A DNA stretch of 64,000 nt from an uncultured Clostridia bacterium (lineage in GTDB: Bacteria; Bacillota; Clostridia; Christensenellales; Borkfalkiaceae): positions 124,001 to 188,000 of the forward strand of contig CASEDP010000004.1 in NCBI GenBank assembly GCA_949286835.1, given 5' to 3'. Position numbers and translations under genes: made by a program. The notes under the pieces are model-generated. The model had not been told where the DNA came from and ran no database searches. It saw only the letters and a list, made by a program, of their open reading frames with translations. This document shows, in pieces, positions 25,850 through 33,342 of the stretch; positions within the stretch are counted from its first letter, which is position 1, and every line of letters begins with the position of its first letter.

Positions 25850-26475
25850 TATTCTCCGTAAGCCTCCTCTATTTTCTTGACGGCAGCCTTGGTTAAAACT
25901 ACCTTTGCGTTTGCGACTACTTCGTAAACCGAGAGCTGTTCAACGGGAAGGGTTGCAAGCTTTTCGAGGTTTCTTGCAGCAAGGATTACCTTCTCGTCAG
26001 CGTTATCCATATATACTACGGTAGACTTTTCAAGTCCGAGCGCCTTCTGGAACGCCGCCATCTCCCTGGTCTTGCCTTCCTTTACCTCGAGCTTGTCGAT
26101 GACGACGACTTCGCCGTCTGCAACCTTCTTGGAAAGTGCGGAGATGAGCGCGGCAACCTTTGCCTTCTTGTTCATACTCTTGGAGAAGTCGCGGCTCTTG
26201 GGTGCGAATACTACGCCGCCCTTGATCCACTGGGGTGCCCTGATGGAACCCTGGCGGGCGTTGCCCGTGCCCTTCTGCCTCCAGGGCTTCCTGCCGCCGC
26301 CCCTTACTTCGGTGCGGGTGAGCGTCGATTTCGTGCCCTGTCTTTCGTTTGCGAGCCTTGTAACTACTGCCTGGTGGATGAGTTCTTCTCTGTACTCGGC
26401 GCCGAATACCTTGTCGCTGAGTTTTATGGTGCCGGCTTCCGTGCCGTCCATCTTGTAAACCTTAATGCTGGGCAT
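25849..26475 (-). CDS. rplD: ribosomal protein L4
   Basis: 50S protein with a loop reaching the tunnel constriction; in proteobacteria it also regulates the S10 operon. 208 residues: [24 protein letters not shown] tunnel loop with [19 protein letters not shown] and a C-terminal [18 protein letters not shown]. Start and stop couple tightly with rplC (14 bases) and rplW. Confidence 0.97.
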   Translation of the reverse strand: MPSIKVYKMDGTEAGTIKLSDKVFGAEYREELIHQAVVTRLANERQGTKSTLTRTEVRGGGRKPWRQKGTGNARQGSIRAPQWIKGGVVFAPKSRDFSKSMNKKAKVAALISALSKKVADGEVVVIDKLEVKEGKTREMAAFQKALGLEKSTVVYMDNADEKVILAARNLEKLATLPVEQLSVYEVVANAKVVLTKAAVKKIEEAYGE

Positions 26476-26489
26476 TTACTTCGTCCTCC

Positions 26490-27119
26490 TTATTTAACGG
26501 TATCGTTAATGGTAACGATGCTTCCGTCAGGTCCGGGGACAGAGCCCTTTACAAGGATGCAGTTTCTCTCTGCGTCCACTCTGACGATCTCCAGGTTCTG
26601 GACGGTTACGTTGTCGCAGCCGAACTGACCTGCTAAGTGCTTGTTCTTGAATACTCTTGAAGGGGAGCTGTTTGCGCCCATAGAACCGGGTTCCCTGTGC
26701 ACAGGACCTACGCCGTGGGTTTCCTTGAGGCGGTGCTGGTTCCACTTCTTGATGACGCCCGAATAGCCGTGACCCTTGCTGACGCCGTGTGCGTCAATCC
26801 TGTCGCCTGCCGCGAAGATGTCCGCCTTTACCTCGCCGCCTACCTGATATGCGCTGAGGTCTGCAAGACGGAACTCCTTGAGTACCTTGCAGGGCTTAAC
26901 GCCTGCCTTCTTGAACTGACCGAGTTCGGGCTTGGTGAGCGCCTTTTCCGTCGTTTCGTCAAAACCGAGCTTGAGTGCGGCATAGCCGTCCTTTTCAACA
27001 GTTTTGATCTGAACTACGGGGCAGGGACCTGCCAACAGTACCGTTACGGGAATTACTTTCCCTTCCGCCGTAAACACCTGGGTCATACCCTCTTTACGGC
27101 AGATGATTGCTTTATTCAT
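26490..27119 (-). CDS. rplC: ribosomal protein L3
   Basis: Early-assembling 50S protein near the peptidyl transferase centre. 209 residues: KAIICRKEGMTQVFTAEGKV, the conserved RISHGVSKGHGYSGVIKKWN-like segment (DAHGVSKGHGYSG), and GVGPVHREPGSMGANSSPSR. Usually a few bases after rpsJ; here 556 bases separate the two because repeat elements lie between. GGAGG precedes the ATG. Confidence 0.98.
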   Translation of the reverse strand: MNKAIICRKEGMTQVFTAEGKVIPVTVLLAGPCPVVQIKTVEKDGYAALKLGFDETTEKALTKPELGQFKKAGVKPCKVLKEFRLADLSAYQVGGEVKADIFAAGDRIDAHGVSKGHGYSGVIKKWNQHRLKETHGVGPVHREPGSMGANSSPSRVFKNKHLAGQFGCDNVTVQNLEIVRVDAERNCILVKGSVPGPDGSIVTINDTVK

Positions 27120-27204
27120 TGATAAAGTTCCTCCGATAAATTTTTATTATTCTGAGATAACTCGTCTTAAGGAGCGCCGCATTCCGCGTCGGCATAAGTC
27201 CGTT

Positions 27205-27470
27205 GGTTATCGAAATAAACACAGCTTGTTTTCGTAAATTTGTTTTCTGGTGACGAAAACAAATTTGACGAGTTTGGGGAGGCGCTGCCTCCCTGCCCTC
27301 AATCTTAAGGGCTCTCGCATTACTCAATTGAGGGCATTCCCTCTGCTGAGGTCGCAAGCGACTAATTGAGTGCGCCGGCGCAGGGAAACCCTGCTTGCGC
27401 CGTTGAGTTGTTTTCGTAAATTTGTTTTCCGGTGACGAAAACAAATTTGACGAGTTTGGGGATACCTTCC
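27205..27470 (+). repeat. hairpin repeat element Ib, inverted copy in the rpsJ-rplC gap
   Basis: Repeat copy in opposite orientation to the other members. Its AAATTTGTTTTC/GAAAACAAATTT hairpin occurs twice (27236-27266 and 27418-27448), embedded in two near-identical direct repeats of about 55 bp (one C/T difference) that flank the rest. Between them lie GGGAGGC-GCT-GCCTCCC (27277-27293), the long stem TGCCCTCAAT/ATTGAGGGCA (27294-27303, 27327-27336), the CTCAGC-containing linker, stem GTCGC/GCGAC (27351-27362) and the GC module (27371-27401). Stems differ from the other copies in paired fashion. Confidence 0.85.
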
Positions 27471-27489
27471 GCAATCCTATGTTATAAGA

Positions 27490-27672
27490 TTTACGGAAAG
27501 ACCAAAAATCACACTTTTTGGTCTTTCACCCTGTTTGCGCATACCTGCGCCTCAGTGGATGAATTGCCTTATTTTCTGATAATCGTGTGCCGCAGCACAA
27601 TAAGGCAAGAGGGCAACGCCCTCAAAATCGGGGATTTTGTTTGCGCATCTTAGCAAACAAAATTCACGAAAC
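27490..27672 (-). repeat. hairpin repeat element Ia after rpsJ
   Basis: Repeat copy directly after the rpsJ stop, head to head with element Ib. Modules in plus-strand order: GAAAGACCAAAAA/TTTTTGGTCTTTC (27496-27508, 27515-27527) with loop TCACAC; GCGCA/TGCGC (27537-27541, 27546-27550); linker CTCAGTGGATGAAT; TTGCCTTATT/AATAAGGCAA (27564-27573, 27599-27608); GAGGGC-AAC-GCCCTC (27609-27623); ATTTTGTTTGC/GCAAACAAAAT (27634-27644, 27653-27663) and the edge CACGAAACC. No coding content. Confidence 0.85.
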
Positions 27673-27675
27673 CTT

Positions 27676-27975
27676 TTAGAGCTTTATTTTGATATCTACG
27701 CCTGCGGGAAGGTGAACGGTGTCTAAAAGCTTCGCATTGGGGGTATAGATGTCGATAATTCTCTTATACGTTCTCTGCTCGAACTGTTCTCTCGAATCCT
27801 TATACTTGTGGGGGCAACGAAGAATGGTAACAATTTCTCTTTCCGTGGGAAGGGGAATGGGGCCCGAAATCTTGGCGCCGCTCTTCTTCATAGTCTCGAC
27901 GATGCGCGATGCCGCAAGGTCAACGAGTTCGTGGTCGTAAGCTGCAAGTTTGATTCTGATTTTCTGTCCTGCCAT
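27676..27975 (-). CDS. rpsJ: ribosomal protein S10 (NusE)
   Basis: 30S head protein; as NusE it also joins transcription antitermination complexes. 99 residues: [48 protein letters not shown], and [22 protein letters not shown] precedes the ATG. First gene of the S10 operon, with a leader of about 240 bases upstream. Confidence 0.98.
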   Translation of the reverse strand: MAGQKIRIKLAAYDHELVDLAASRIVETMKKSGAKISGPIPLPTEREIVTILRCPHKYKDSREQFEQRTYKRIIDIYTPNAKLLDTVHLPAGVDIKIKL

Positions 27976-28219
27976 GGTTTTCTCCTTTTTATACTAACCA
28001 AATTATTTATTGCGCGTAATCAACTTAACCGTGCGTATCGCGGTTTGAACATTAAAAAACACCGAACCATCGGCGTCAAAAATGTAAGCCACGGTTAGTC
28101 GCAGGGGTCGAATGCCCCTACAGTTGTCGGCGCAAATTATCTTTCCCCGCGGCTTAAAGCGGGAATTTGAAGTAACTTTACGCTTCATCCCATACGCACT
28201 TTTTTCAAAACGCTTGACT
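27976..28219 (-). promoter_or_regulatory. S10 operon leader with possible attenuator
   Basis: About 240 bases between the promoter and rpsJ. In transcript direction a hairpin AGGGG-CATTCGA-CCCCT (around 28102-28121) is followed by ACGCCGA-TGG-TTCGGTGT (28076-28059, one G-T pair) with a run of T right after it (28060-28054), the form of an intrinsic terminator. A third hairpin AACCG...CGGTT lies around 28046-28028. The order allows a terminator/antiterminator switch for the whole supercluster. Direct evidence is only the sequence. Confidence 0.5.
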
Positions 28220-28248
28220 ATTATATTATGCGGGGCTGTATTTGTCAA
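28220..28248 (-). promoter_or_regulatory. consensus promoter of the S10-spc supercluster
   Basis: Minus strand: TTGACA (28248-28243), 17-bp spacer, TATAAT (28225-28220), a perfect match to sigma-A. Predicted start near 28213. Confidence 0.93.
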
Positions 28249-28249
28249 C

Positions 28250-28649
28250 TCTTTGAAAGCGGCTGATTTTGCGCGAAATGCGGGTGTTTTTGCCCGAAAA
28301 CGCCCCGTTTTGCCCGATTTTTTGCGCACGAATGAACGCCGTTTTCAAATTTTTTAAAAAGTTGTGGCTTTCTTTCTTTTTCACCACAAGATATTGACCC
28401 GACCGCCGCGATTTATACCCCTCCGCCGCCCTCTTTTTGAGCCGTCGAAAGTGCGATTTTTGCCCAAAACCTATGTATTATTTTTTTTTATATCAAAATC
28501 AAAATGATATATAACAGCTTTTTTGAACAAATACAACAAAATATTTTGTGATTAAATTACATTTAGTCTATTTTGACCCGTTAATTGAACGGCAACGCGT
28601 TCGCCTTCTGCGGCGGTCAGACTTAGCAAAAATGGCAGTTAAACACACT
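28250..28649. other. gene-free AT-rich stretch upstream of the S10 promoter
   Basis: 400 bases without a credible gene. It is AT-rich around 28480-28570 (T8 runs, TATATCAAAATC). Nothing else was recognised. It may hold UP-element-like A/T tracts for the S10 promoter at its left end. Confidence 0.4.
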
Positions 28650-28683
28650 TAAAAGGGCGCGGCGGAAGTATTCCGCCGCGCCT
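28650..28683 (-). terminator. terminator of lipoprotein gene
   Basis: A 12-bp perfect stem GGCGCGGCGGAA (28656-28667), loop GTA, mirror arm 28671-28682; on the minus strand it is followed by CTTTTAAG. Confidence 0.75.
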
Positions 28684-28754
28684 CGCGCCTGTCATTCAAC
28701 TGTATTATCGCCCGAATTGTGAGGGCGGCAAATAATTGCTTATGCCCGAACCGC

Positions 28755-29321
28755 TTAAAAAATCATACCCGTCTTGTTAGTTACCTCTACGAAAATGCTC
28801 AAAGCCCTTGCCCCGTCGACGGCGGTCAGACTGATCGTGGTCTTGCCGTAGGTCGCCGTTGCATAGCGCTCGGTATGCTCGGTCTGACAGCCGAGGTCGC
28901 CGAACACCTCCACAAAATCTTCTATGGCAGAATTGCAACCTATACCGTAAACCGTCACGGCGGGGTCGAATATCTCTATTCTCGTCACCGTGTCGCTGTC
29001 GCCCGAGGAATAGTCGGGGTATGCCGTCAGCGTGTAGGCGACGTAGTATTCGGGGTATTCGTCCTCGGCGGGATCGAACAGTTCTTTATCGCAATAGCCG
29101 CTTCCGAAATATTCAAAGCCGCCGAACATTCCGACAATGAGCGTAAGCCCCTCGAGCGCGCCTTCTTCAACCCTTTCGCCAACCCAGAATTCGAGCGTCT
29201 TTGCGCCCTCCGCGCCGCCTGTCATTTCGGGAGGACGGTCAAGCACCTTTGAGCAGCACGCCGCGAGCAACACCGCAAGCGCGGCTATGCACATTATCGC
29301 CGTCGTTATTATGCGTTTCAT
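28755..29321 (-). CDS. small predicted lipoprotein, unknown
   Basis: 188 residues from the ATG at 29321, chosen because GAGGAGGGG lies just upstream and the product then starts with a signal peptide MKRIITTAIMCIAALAVL and a lipobox LAAC (C22). The open frame continues upstream but lacks support. The mature part is short, acidic and without a recognised family. Its gene is 51 bases after the upstream lipoprotein gene and ends at a strong terminator, so the two form a bicistronic unit. Confidence 0.8.
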   Translation of the reverse strand: MKRIITTAIMCIAALAVLLAACCSKVLDRPPEMTGGAEGAKTLEFWVGERVEEGALEGLTLIVGMFGGFEYFGSGYCDKELFDPAEDEYPEYYVAYTLTAYPDYSSGDSDTVTRIEIFDPAVTVYGIGCNSAIEDFVEVFGDLGCQTEHTERYATATYGKTTISLTAVDGARALSIFVEVTNKTGMIF

Positions 29322-29372
29322 ATTGCCCCTCCTCAATTTTGCGGGGGAAGCCCGCCACCGCACGGGTTGAAA

Positions 29373-29975
29373 TTATTTCTGTGCGGAGTAGTACTCCGCC
29401 TCTGCCGCGGCTATGGCAAGCAGGTCGGCGCGGGAAATTATGCCGATGAGGTAAGCATCCGTAAGATATATCCGCTCGTCATCGCTCTCCTCAACGACAT
29501 ACTCCCACGACGGCGCAAAGTAGTCCACCTCTACGCAGGGCACAAGCACGCCCTCCGGCAGAGTATTTTCCACCGCCACGCGATAACCCGAGAACGTCCC
29601 GACGGTGTGCGCGGTGTATATCAATGCGTATGCCCCTTCCTCCTTGGATATCTCTATGATGTCCGACATCGTGACAAGCCCCTGCTCATATGCCGCGGTA
29701 AGCACCAAATATTCGTCCTCGCCCGTCCATACGACGTATTTCCACGACGGGTCGGGCAGGCTGTTGATATATATGCCGCCGACCTCATAGTCGACTATTA
29801 CAGCGGCGGCTTCGACGCCGAGAATTTGCACGAGGTCTACACGATAGCCCGAGTATGTACCTACGGTATATGCTACGTCTACCTGTTTTTCAGATTTCTG
29901 CGTGCCGCACGCCGCAAGTGACGAAAGGCAGACAAGGGCGGCGATAAAAGCAAATTTTCCTATGAACTTTTTCAT
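29373..29975 (-). CDS. lipoprotein with tandem internal repeat, unknown
   Basis: 200 residues from the ATG at 29975: signal peptide MKKFIGKFAFIAALVCLSS, lipobox LAAC (C23). The mature part contains two similar units of about 75 residues: HTVGTFSGYRV / YTVGTYSGYRV, then VDY...SWKYVV / SWEYVV, then DAYLIGIISRADLLAI / AAYEQGLVTMSDIIEI. This is an internal duplication. The function is unknown. AGGAGG precedes the ATG with suitable spacing. Confidence 0.8.
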   Translation of the reverse strand: MKKFIGKFAFIAALVCLSSLAACGTQKSEKQVDVAYTVGTYSGYRVDLVQILGVEAAAVIVDYEVGGIYINSLPDPSWKYVVWTGEDEYLVLTAAYEQGLVTMSDIIEISKEEGAYALIYTAHTVGTFSGYRVAVENTLPEGVLVPCVEVDYFAPSWEYVVEESDDERIYLTDAYLIGIISRADLLAIAAAEAEYYSAQK

Positions 29976-30059
29976 ATTATTGTACCCTCCTCTATCCTTA
30001 TAGTCGGAAATTGCACGGCGAATGTTACAGCATTGACAAAAAAAGTTGCCCTCAACCCC

Positions 30060-30068
30060 ATTATAGCA
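30060..30068 (-). promoter_or_regulatory. extended -10 promoter for lipoprotein pair
   Basis: Minus strand TGCTATAAT (30068-30060), an extended -10 element; no clear -35 hexamer. Predicted start about 80 bases before the ATG at 29975. Confidence 0.45.
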
Positions 30069-30131
30069 CGCGGCACGCCCGAAATCATTGGGCGCAATCC
30101 TCAAAGATTGCATTGCCCGCCCCCGAAGCGC

Positions 30132-30169
30132 AAGTCGGCGCGGCGGAAAAAATTCCGCCGCGCCGACTT
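30132..30169. other. 17-bp GC-rich inverted repeat
   Basis: Perfect 17-bp arms, 30132-30148 and 30153-30169 (core GGCGCGGCGGAA), loop AAAA. No T-run follows on the minus strand; on the plus strand a weak TTATTTT follows after ten bases. It resembles the terminator stems of this genome. Confidence 0.5.
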
Positions 30170-30214
30170 ATCAGCCTTATTTTAATTTCAAACCGCTTTT
30201 TTAAAATAACTTAC

Positions 30215-30566
30215 GGCGCAAGCAGGGTTCTCAATCGCCGTAATGACAACAGCGATTTCGGGCACCGTTCGCACGGGAAGCTATGTGCTCACTCATCTCG
30301 CTCGCACACGAAAGGTGGGTAACCACCTTTCTATGAAATGTGCTCGTTCGTCGCTTTTGCGCCAGCGCACTGCTTCAAAATGTTTTAACGGAAAAAGCAA
30401 AAATCACACTTTTTGCTTTTTCACCCTGTTTGCGAACGCCTTCGCCTCAGCGGTGTGAATTGCCGCGACTTCTCATATCGAGAGCCCCGAAGGGTCGCGG
30501 CAAGAGGGCAGCGCCCTAAAACTCGTCAAATTTGTTTTCGTCACCAGAAAACAAATTTACGAAACC
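30215..30566 (-). repeat. hairpin repeat element III, with a nested insert
   Basis: Longest copy, directly after the stop of the small Opp-operon membrane gene. Modules: GC module split by about 120 bp (30215-30229 and 30358-30370); GAAAAAGCAAAAA/TTTTTGCTTTTTC (30391-30403, 30410-30422), loop TCACAC; GCGAA/TTCGC (30432-30436, 30441-30445); linker CTCAGCGGTGTGAAT; TTGCCGCGAC/GTCGCGGCAA (30460-30469, 30494-30503) with loop ATATCGAGAGC; AGGGC-AGC-GCCCT (30505-30517); AAATTTGTTTTC/GAAAACAAATTT (30528-30539, 30547-30558); edge ACGAAACC. The insert (30230-30357) has no gene. Confidence 0.85.
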
Positions 30567-30573
30567 CCTATTC

Positions 30574-30828
30574 TTACCCCACCCACAGCCACGCGATGAG
30601 CACCATAAGCCCGAATGCCGCTATGAGTATTATGAACATAGGAAGATAGGCGGCGAAAGCTGCGCGCACAAGCCGCCAATATTCCTTGCGGGATATCTTC
30701 TGGCGGTGCGTCTTTTTGCCGTCTGACTTCTTTATGCTCGGGTCATACCACCTGAACCCCTCTACGTTCATATCCGCAAAGGTCGTAGTGGTGTCGAGGT
30801 CGTCCTCTTTCTTATTCTTTTCCGACAT
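30574..30828 (-). CDS. small membrane protein of the Opp operon
   Basis: 84 residues from the ATG at 30828 (MSEKNKKEDDL...). A soluble, charged N-terminal part contains VEGFRWYDPSIKKSDGKK and is followed by one C-terminal membrane segment (FAAYLPMFIILIAAFGLMV and IAWLWVG). The start lies inside the last 17 bases of oppF, so it is translationally coupled and should act with the transporter. I recognise no family; a role as an accessory or stabilising subunit is an inference. Confidence 0.75.
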   Translation of the reverse strand: MSEKNKKEDDLDTTTTFADMNVEGFRWYDPSIKKSDGKKTHRQKISRKEYWRLVRAAFAAYLPMFIILIAAFGLMVLIAWLWVG

Positions 30829-32056
30829 TGTCCTTATTTTCGGGTTCGGTCTTGTCATTTCCGGACTTCTTGTCCCTGGCAGACTTCACCTTTTCCTTGA
30901 TTTTATTGTACGTATCGCCGACGATTTCTTTTACCTTTCCGACGGGCTTGTCGACGACCGCCGCCTTGAACTTATTGAGGGGCTTCTGCGCGTCCGCCAG
31001 GCGCTTTTCCTCTGCGAGGCGCTTTTTCTCCTCGTCCTCAGCGATGAGGCGCTTTGTGTCCTCCTCCGAATTGTAGAGGTGGCAGGCGCAGAAATGCCCC
31101 GGCTTTACCTCCCTGTATTCGGGCGCTATCTGACTGCATATCTCCATACAGTGTTCGCAGCGGGTGTGGAACTTGCAGCCCTTGGGGGGATTGACGGGCG
31201 AAGGGATATCGCCCTGGAGCATAATTCTGTTCATCTTGACGTGCGGGTTGGGCACGGGTACTGCCGAGAACAGCGCCTTTGTGTAGGGGTGGAGCGTCTC
31301 CCTGAAGATGTCCTCCTTGCTGCCGTATTCGACGAGATTGCCCAGGTACATTACGCCGACGTCGTCGGAGATATGCTTGACCACCGACAGATCGTGGGAG
31401 ATGAATACATAAGTGAGCCCCAGCGACTGCCTTAAATCTATGAGCATATTTATGACCTGCGCCTGAATGGATACGTCCAGCGCGGATACGGGCTCGTCAC
31501 AGACGACGAGTTCGGGCTTGAGCGCGAGCGCCCTCGCAATGCAAATTCTCTGGCGCTGACCGCCCGAAAATTCGTGGGGGTAGCGCTCGAAATAGTGGGG
31601 CTGAAGTCCGCACATATCCATTACATGCAGCACGTATTCGTGGAAATGTTCCTTGTCGACAATGCCGTGCTGGCGCGCAGACTCGCCTATTATTTCGCCG
31701 ACCGTGAGGCGGGGCGAAAGGCTGGCATAGGGGTCCTGGAATATCATCTGCAGATTGGGGCGGATTTTGTCGAACTCGCTGTTTTTGAGCTTGTTTATGT
31801 CCTGCCCCTTGAACCATACTTCGCCCTCTACCCCGTCATAGAGGCGGAGCAGCGAACGTCCCATAGTCGACTTGCCGCAACCGCTTTCGCCGACTATGCC
31901 CAGCGTCTTGCCCTTTGCTATTTTAAAGGATACGCCGTCAACCGCCTTGAGGAACTTTTCGGGTCTGCCGAAAAAATCTCTGCCGACGACGAAGTACTTC
32001 TTCAAGTCCCTGACATCGAGGAGCAACTCCTGCTCCTGCTGGCTCTTATTTTGCAT
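30812..32056 (-). CDS. oppF: oligopeptide ABC transporter ATP-binding protein OppF
   Basis: 414 residues. Nucleotide-binding domain with Walker A GESGCGKST, Q-loop IFQDP, signature FSGGQRQR, Walker B LVVCDEP and the H-loop ISHD; the C-terminal Opp/Dpp motif has Cys residues for an iron-sulfur cluster (C-F-H-TRC...C) in GCKFHTRCEHCMEICSQ. After about residue 325 follows an unusual tail of about 85 residues, Lys/Glu/Ala-rich and probably helical (KRLAEEKRLADAQK, then KIKEKVKSARDKK), that is not part of the usual family. Energises peptide import with OppD. Its start overlaps oppD by 11 bases. Confidence 0.95.
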   Translation of the reverse strand: MQNKSQQEQELLLDVRDLKKYFVVGRDFFGRPEKFLKAVDGVSFKIAKGKTLGIVGESGCGKSTMGRSLLRLYDGVEGEVWFKGQDINKLKNSEFDKIRPNLQMIFQDPYASLSPRLTVGEIIGESARQHGIVDKEHFHEYVLHVMDMCGLQPHYFERYPHEFSGGQRQRICIARALALKPELVVCDEPVSALDVSIQAQVINMLIDLRQSLGLTYVFISHDLSVVKHISDDVGVMYLGNLVEYGSKEDIFRETLHPYTKALFSAVPVPNPHVKMNRIMLQGDIPSPVNPPKGCKFHTRCEHCMEICSQIAPEYREVKPGHFCACHLYNSEEDTKRLIAEDEEKKRLAEEKRLADAQKPLNKFKAAVVDKPVGKVKEIVGDTYNKIKEKVKSARDKKSGNDKTEPENKDNVGKE

Positions 32057-33338
32057 TGCCGTCCTCCTTTGCGTTCTCGTAGAGGTAGCAAGCCACCTTA
32101 TGAGTAGGCGTGACCTGAATATAGCCCGGATATTCGCCCGCGCACTTTTCTATGCACTTTTCGCACCTGTCGCGGAAATAGCAATAGTCGGGCATATCTA
32201 TGGGGTTGGGCACGAAGCCCGGTATGCAATAGAGTTTGTCCACGTCGGCATTGACGGTGGGCTTGCTCTTCTGAAGTCCTATCGTGTAAGGATGGAGCGG
32301 TCTGTCGAAGATGTCCTCCGCAGTGCCCATCTCTATGACCTTGCCGGCGTACATTACGACGACGTAGTCCGCCATCTCCGCGACGACGCCGAGGTCGTGC
32401 GTGATGAGCATTATCGAGCCGTTTATCTTGCCCTTTATCTCGCGGAGCAGGTCGAGTATCTGTGCCTGAATGGTGACGTCGAGCGCCGTCGTCGGTTCAT
32501 CCGCGATGATGAGCTTGGGGTTGCAGAGCAGCGCTATCGCTATCATTACCCTCTGGCGCATACCGCCCGAAAGTTCGTGGGGGTATTTCTTGTACACGCC
32601 CTCGGGGTCGGCAATTCCGACGAGTTTGAGCATATCTATGCTGTGAGCCTTGACCTGCGACTTGGATATGCCCTGAATATGCAGATATCCTACCTCGTCG
32701 AGCTGGTTGCCTATCGTGAATACGGGATTTAAGGAAGTCATAGGCTCCTGGAAAATCATTGCGATTTCCCTGCCCCTTATGGAGCGCATAGCCTCTATGG
32801 GCATCTTTGCGATGTCCACCACCCTGTCCTCCATCTCGTATACGTTGCCGCCGAGCGCGTTTTTCTTGATTATCTTTCTGCCCTTGGCGTCGAGCCTGAA
32901 CTGCTCTTTGCCGTCGGCGCCCTTTTCGGTCTCGTAGACGGGTATCTTTCTGCCGCGCGCGTCGCGCTTGAAAAGGCTCGCCTTGAACCTTATGGAGCCT
33001 GAAACAATCTGTCCGCTGGGCGCCTGCACGAGCTGCATTAAGGAAAGCGACGTCACGCTCTTGCCGCAGCCGCTCTCGCCGACGACGCCGACGGTCGAGC
33101 CCGCGGGAATGGAGAAACTTACGCCGTTTACCGCCTTTACCGTGCCCGCATCCGAGAAAAAGTAGGTGTGAAGGTCGTCAAACTCGACGACGTTGTTGTC
33201 GTCCTGCATAACGGAGGTATATTCTTCGGGCTTGCACTTGCGCTTTTTGAGCTTTTCAAAGTGGCGAATGGCGCGGGAATTTTCCTTTGCGATTGCCCTG
33301 GATTCCTTACGGGATATGTAGTGTTTGTTGTCCGCCAT
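32046..33338 (-). CDS. oppD: oligopeptide ABC transporter ATP-binding protein OppD
   Basis: 430 residues. Walker A GESGCGKSVTS, signature LSGGMRQR, Walker B LIIADEPTTALDV and the C-terminal cluster motif (YCYFRDRCEKCIEKC) are intact. Compared with typical OppD (about 330-350 residues) there are extra parts: an N-terminal segment before the ABC domain, and an insertion of about 50 residues between the Walker A region and the Q-loop (KRDARGRKIPVYETEKGADG... DAKGRKIIKKN). The insert contains a repeated RDARGRKI / LDAKGRKI. Pairs with OppF. Four bases separate it from oppC. Confidence 0.95.
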   Translation of the reverse strand: MADNKHYISRKESRAIAKENSRAIRHFEKLKKRKCKPEEYTSVMQDDNNVVEFDDLHTYFFSDAGTVKAVNGVSFSIPAGSTVGVVGESGCGKSVTSLSLMQLVQAPSGQIVSGSIRFKASLFKRDARGRKIPVYETEKGADGKEQFRLDAKGRKIIKKNALGGNVYEMEDRVVDIAKMPIEAMRSIRGREIAMIFQEPMTSLNPVFTIGNQLDEVGYLHIQGISKSQVKAHSIDMLKLVGIADPEGVYKKYPHELSGGMRQRVMIAIALLCNPKLIIADEPTTALDVTIQAQILDLLREIKGKINGSIMLITHDLGVVAEMADYVVVMYAGKVIEMGTAEDIFDRPLHPYTIGLQKSKPTVNADVDKLYCIPGFVPNPIDMPDYCYFRDRCEKCIEKCAGEYPGYIQVTPTHKVACYLYENAKEDGNAK

Positions 33339-33342
33339 AAGT

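Noticed and set aside
28100..28125. A tRNA-like T-arm (GGGGTCGAATGCCCC)
   Set aside because: No matching acceptor, D or anticodon arms; it is a simple hairpin in the S10 leader.
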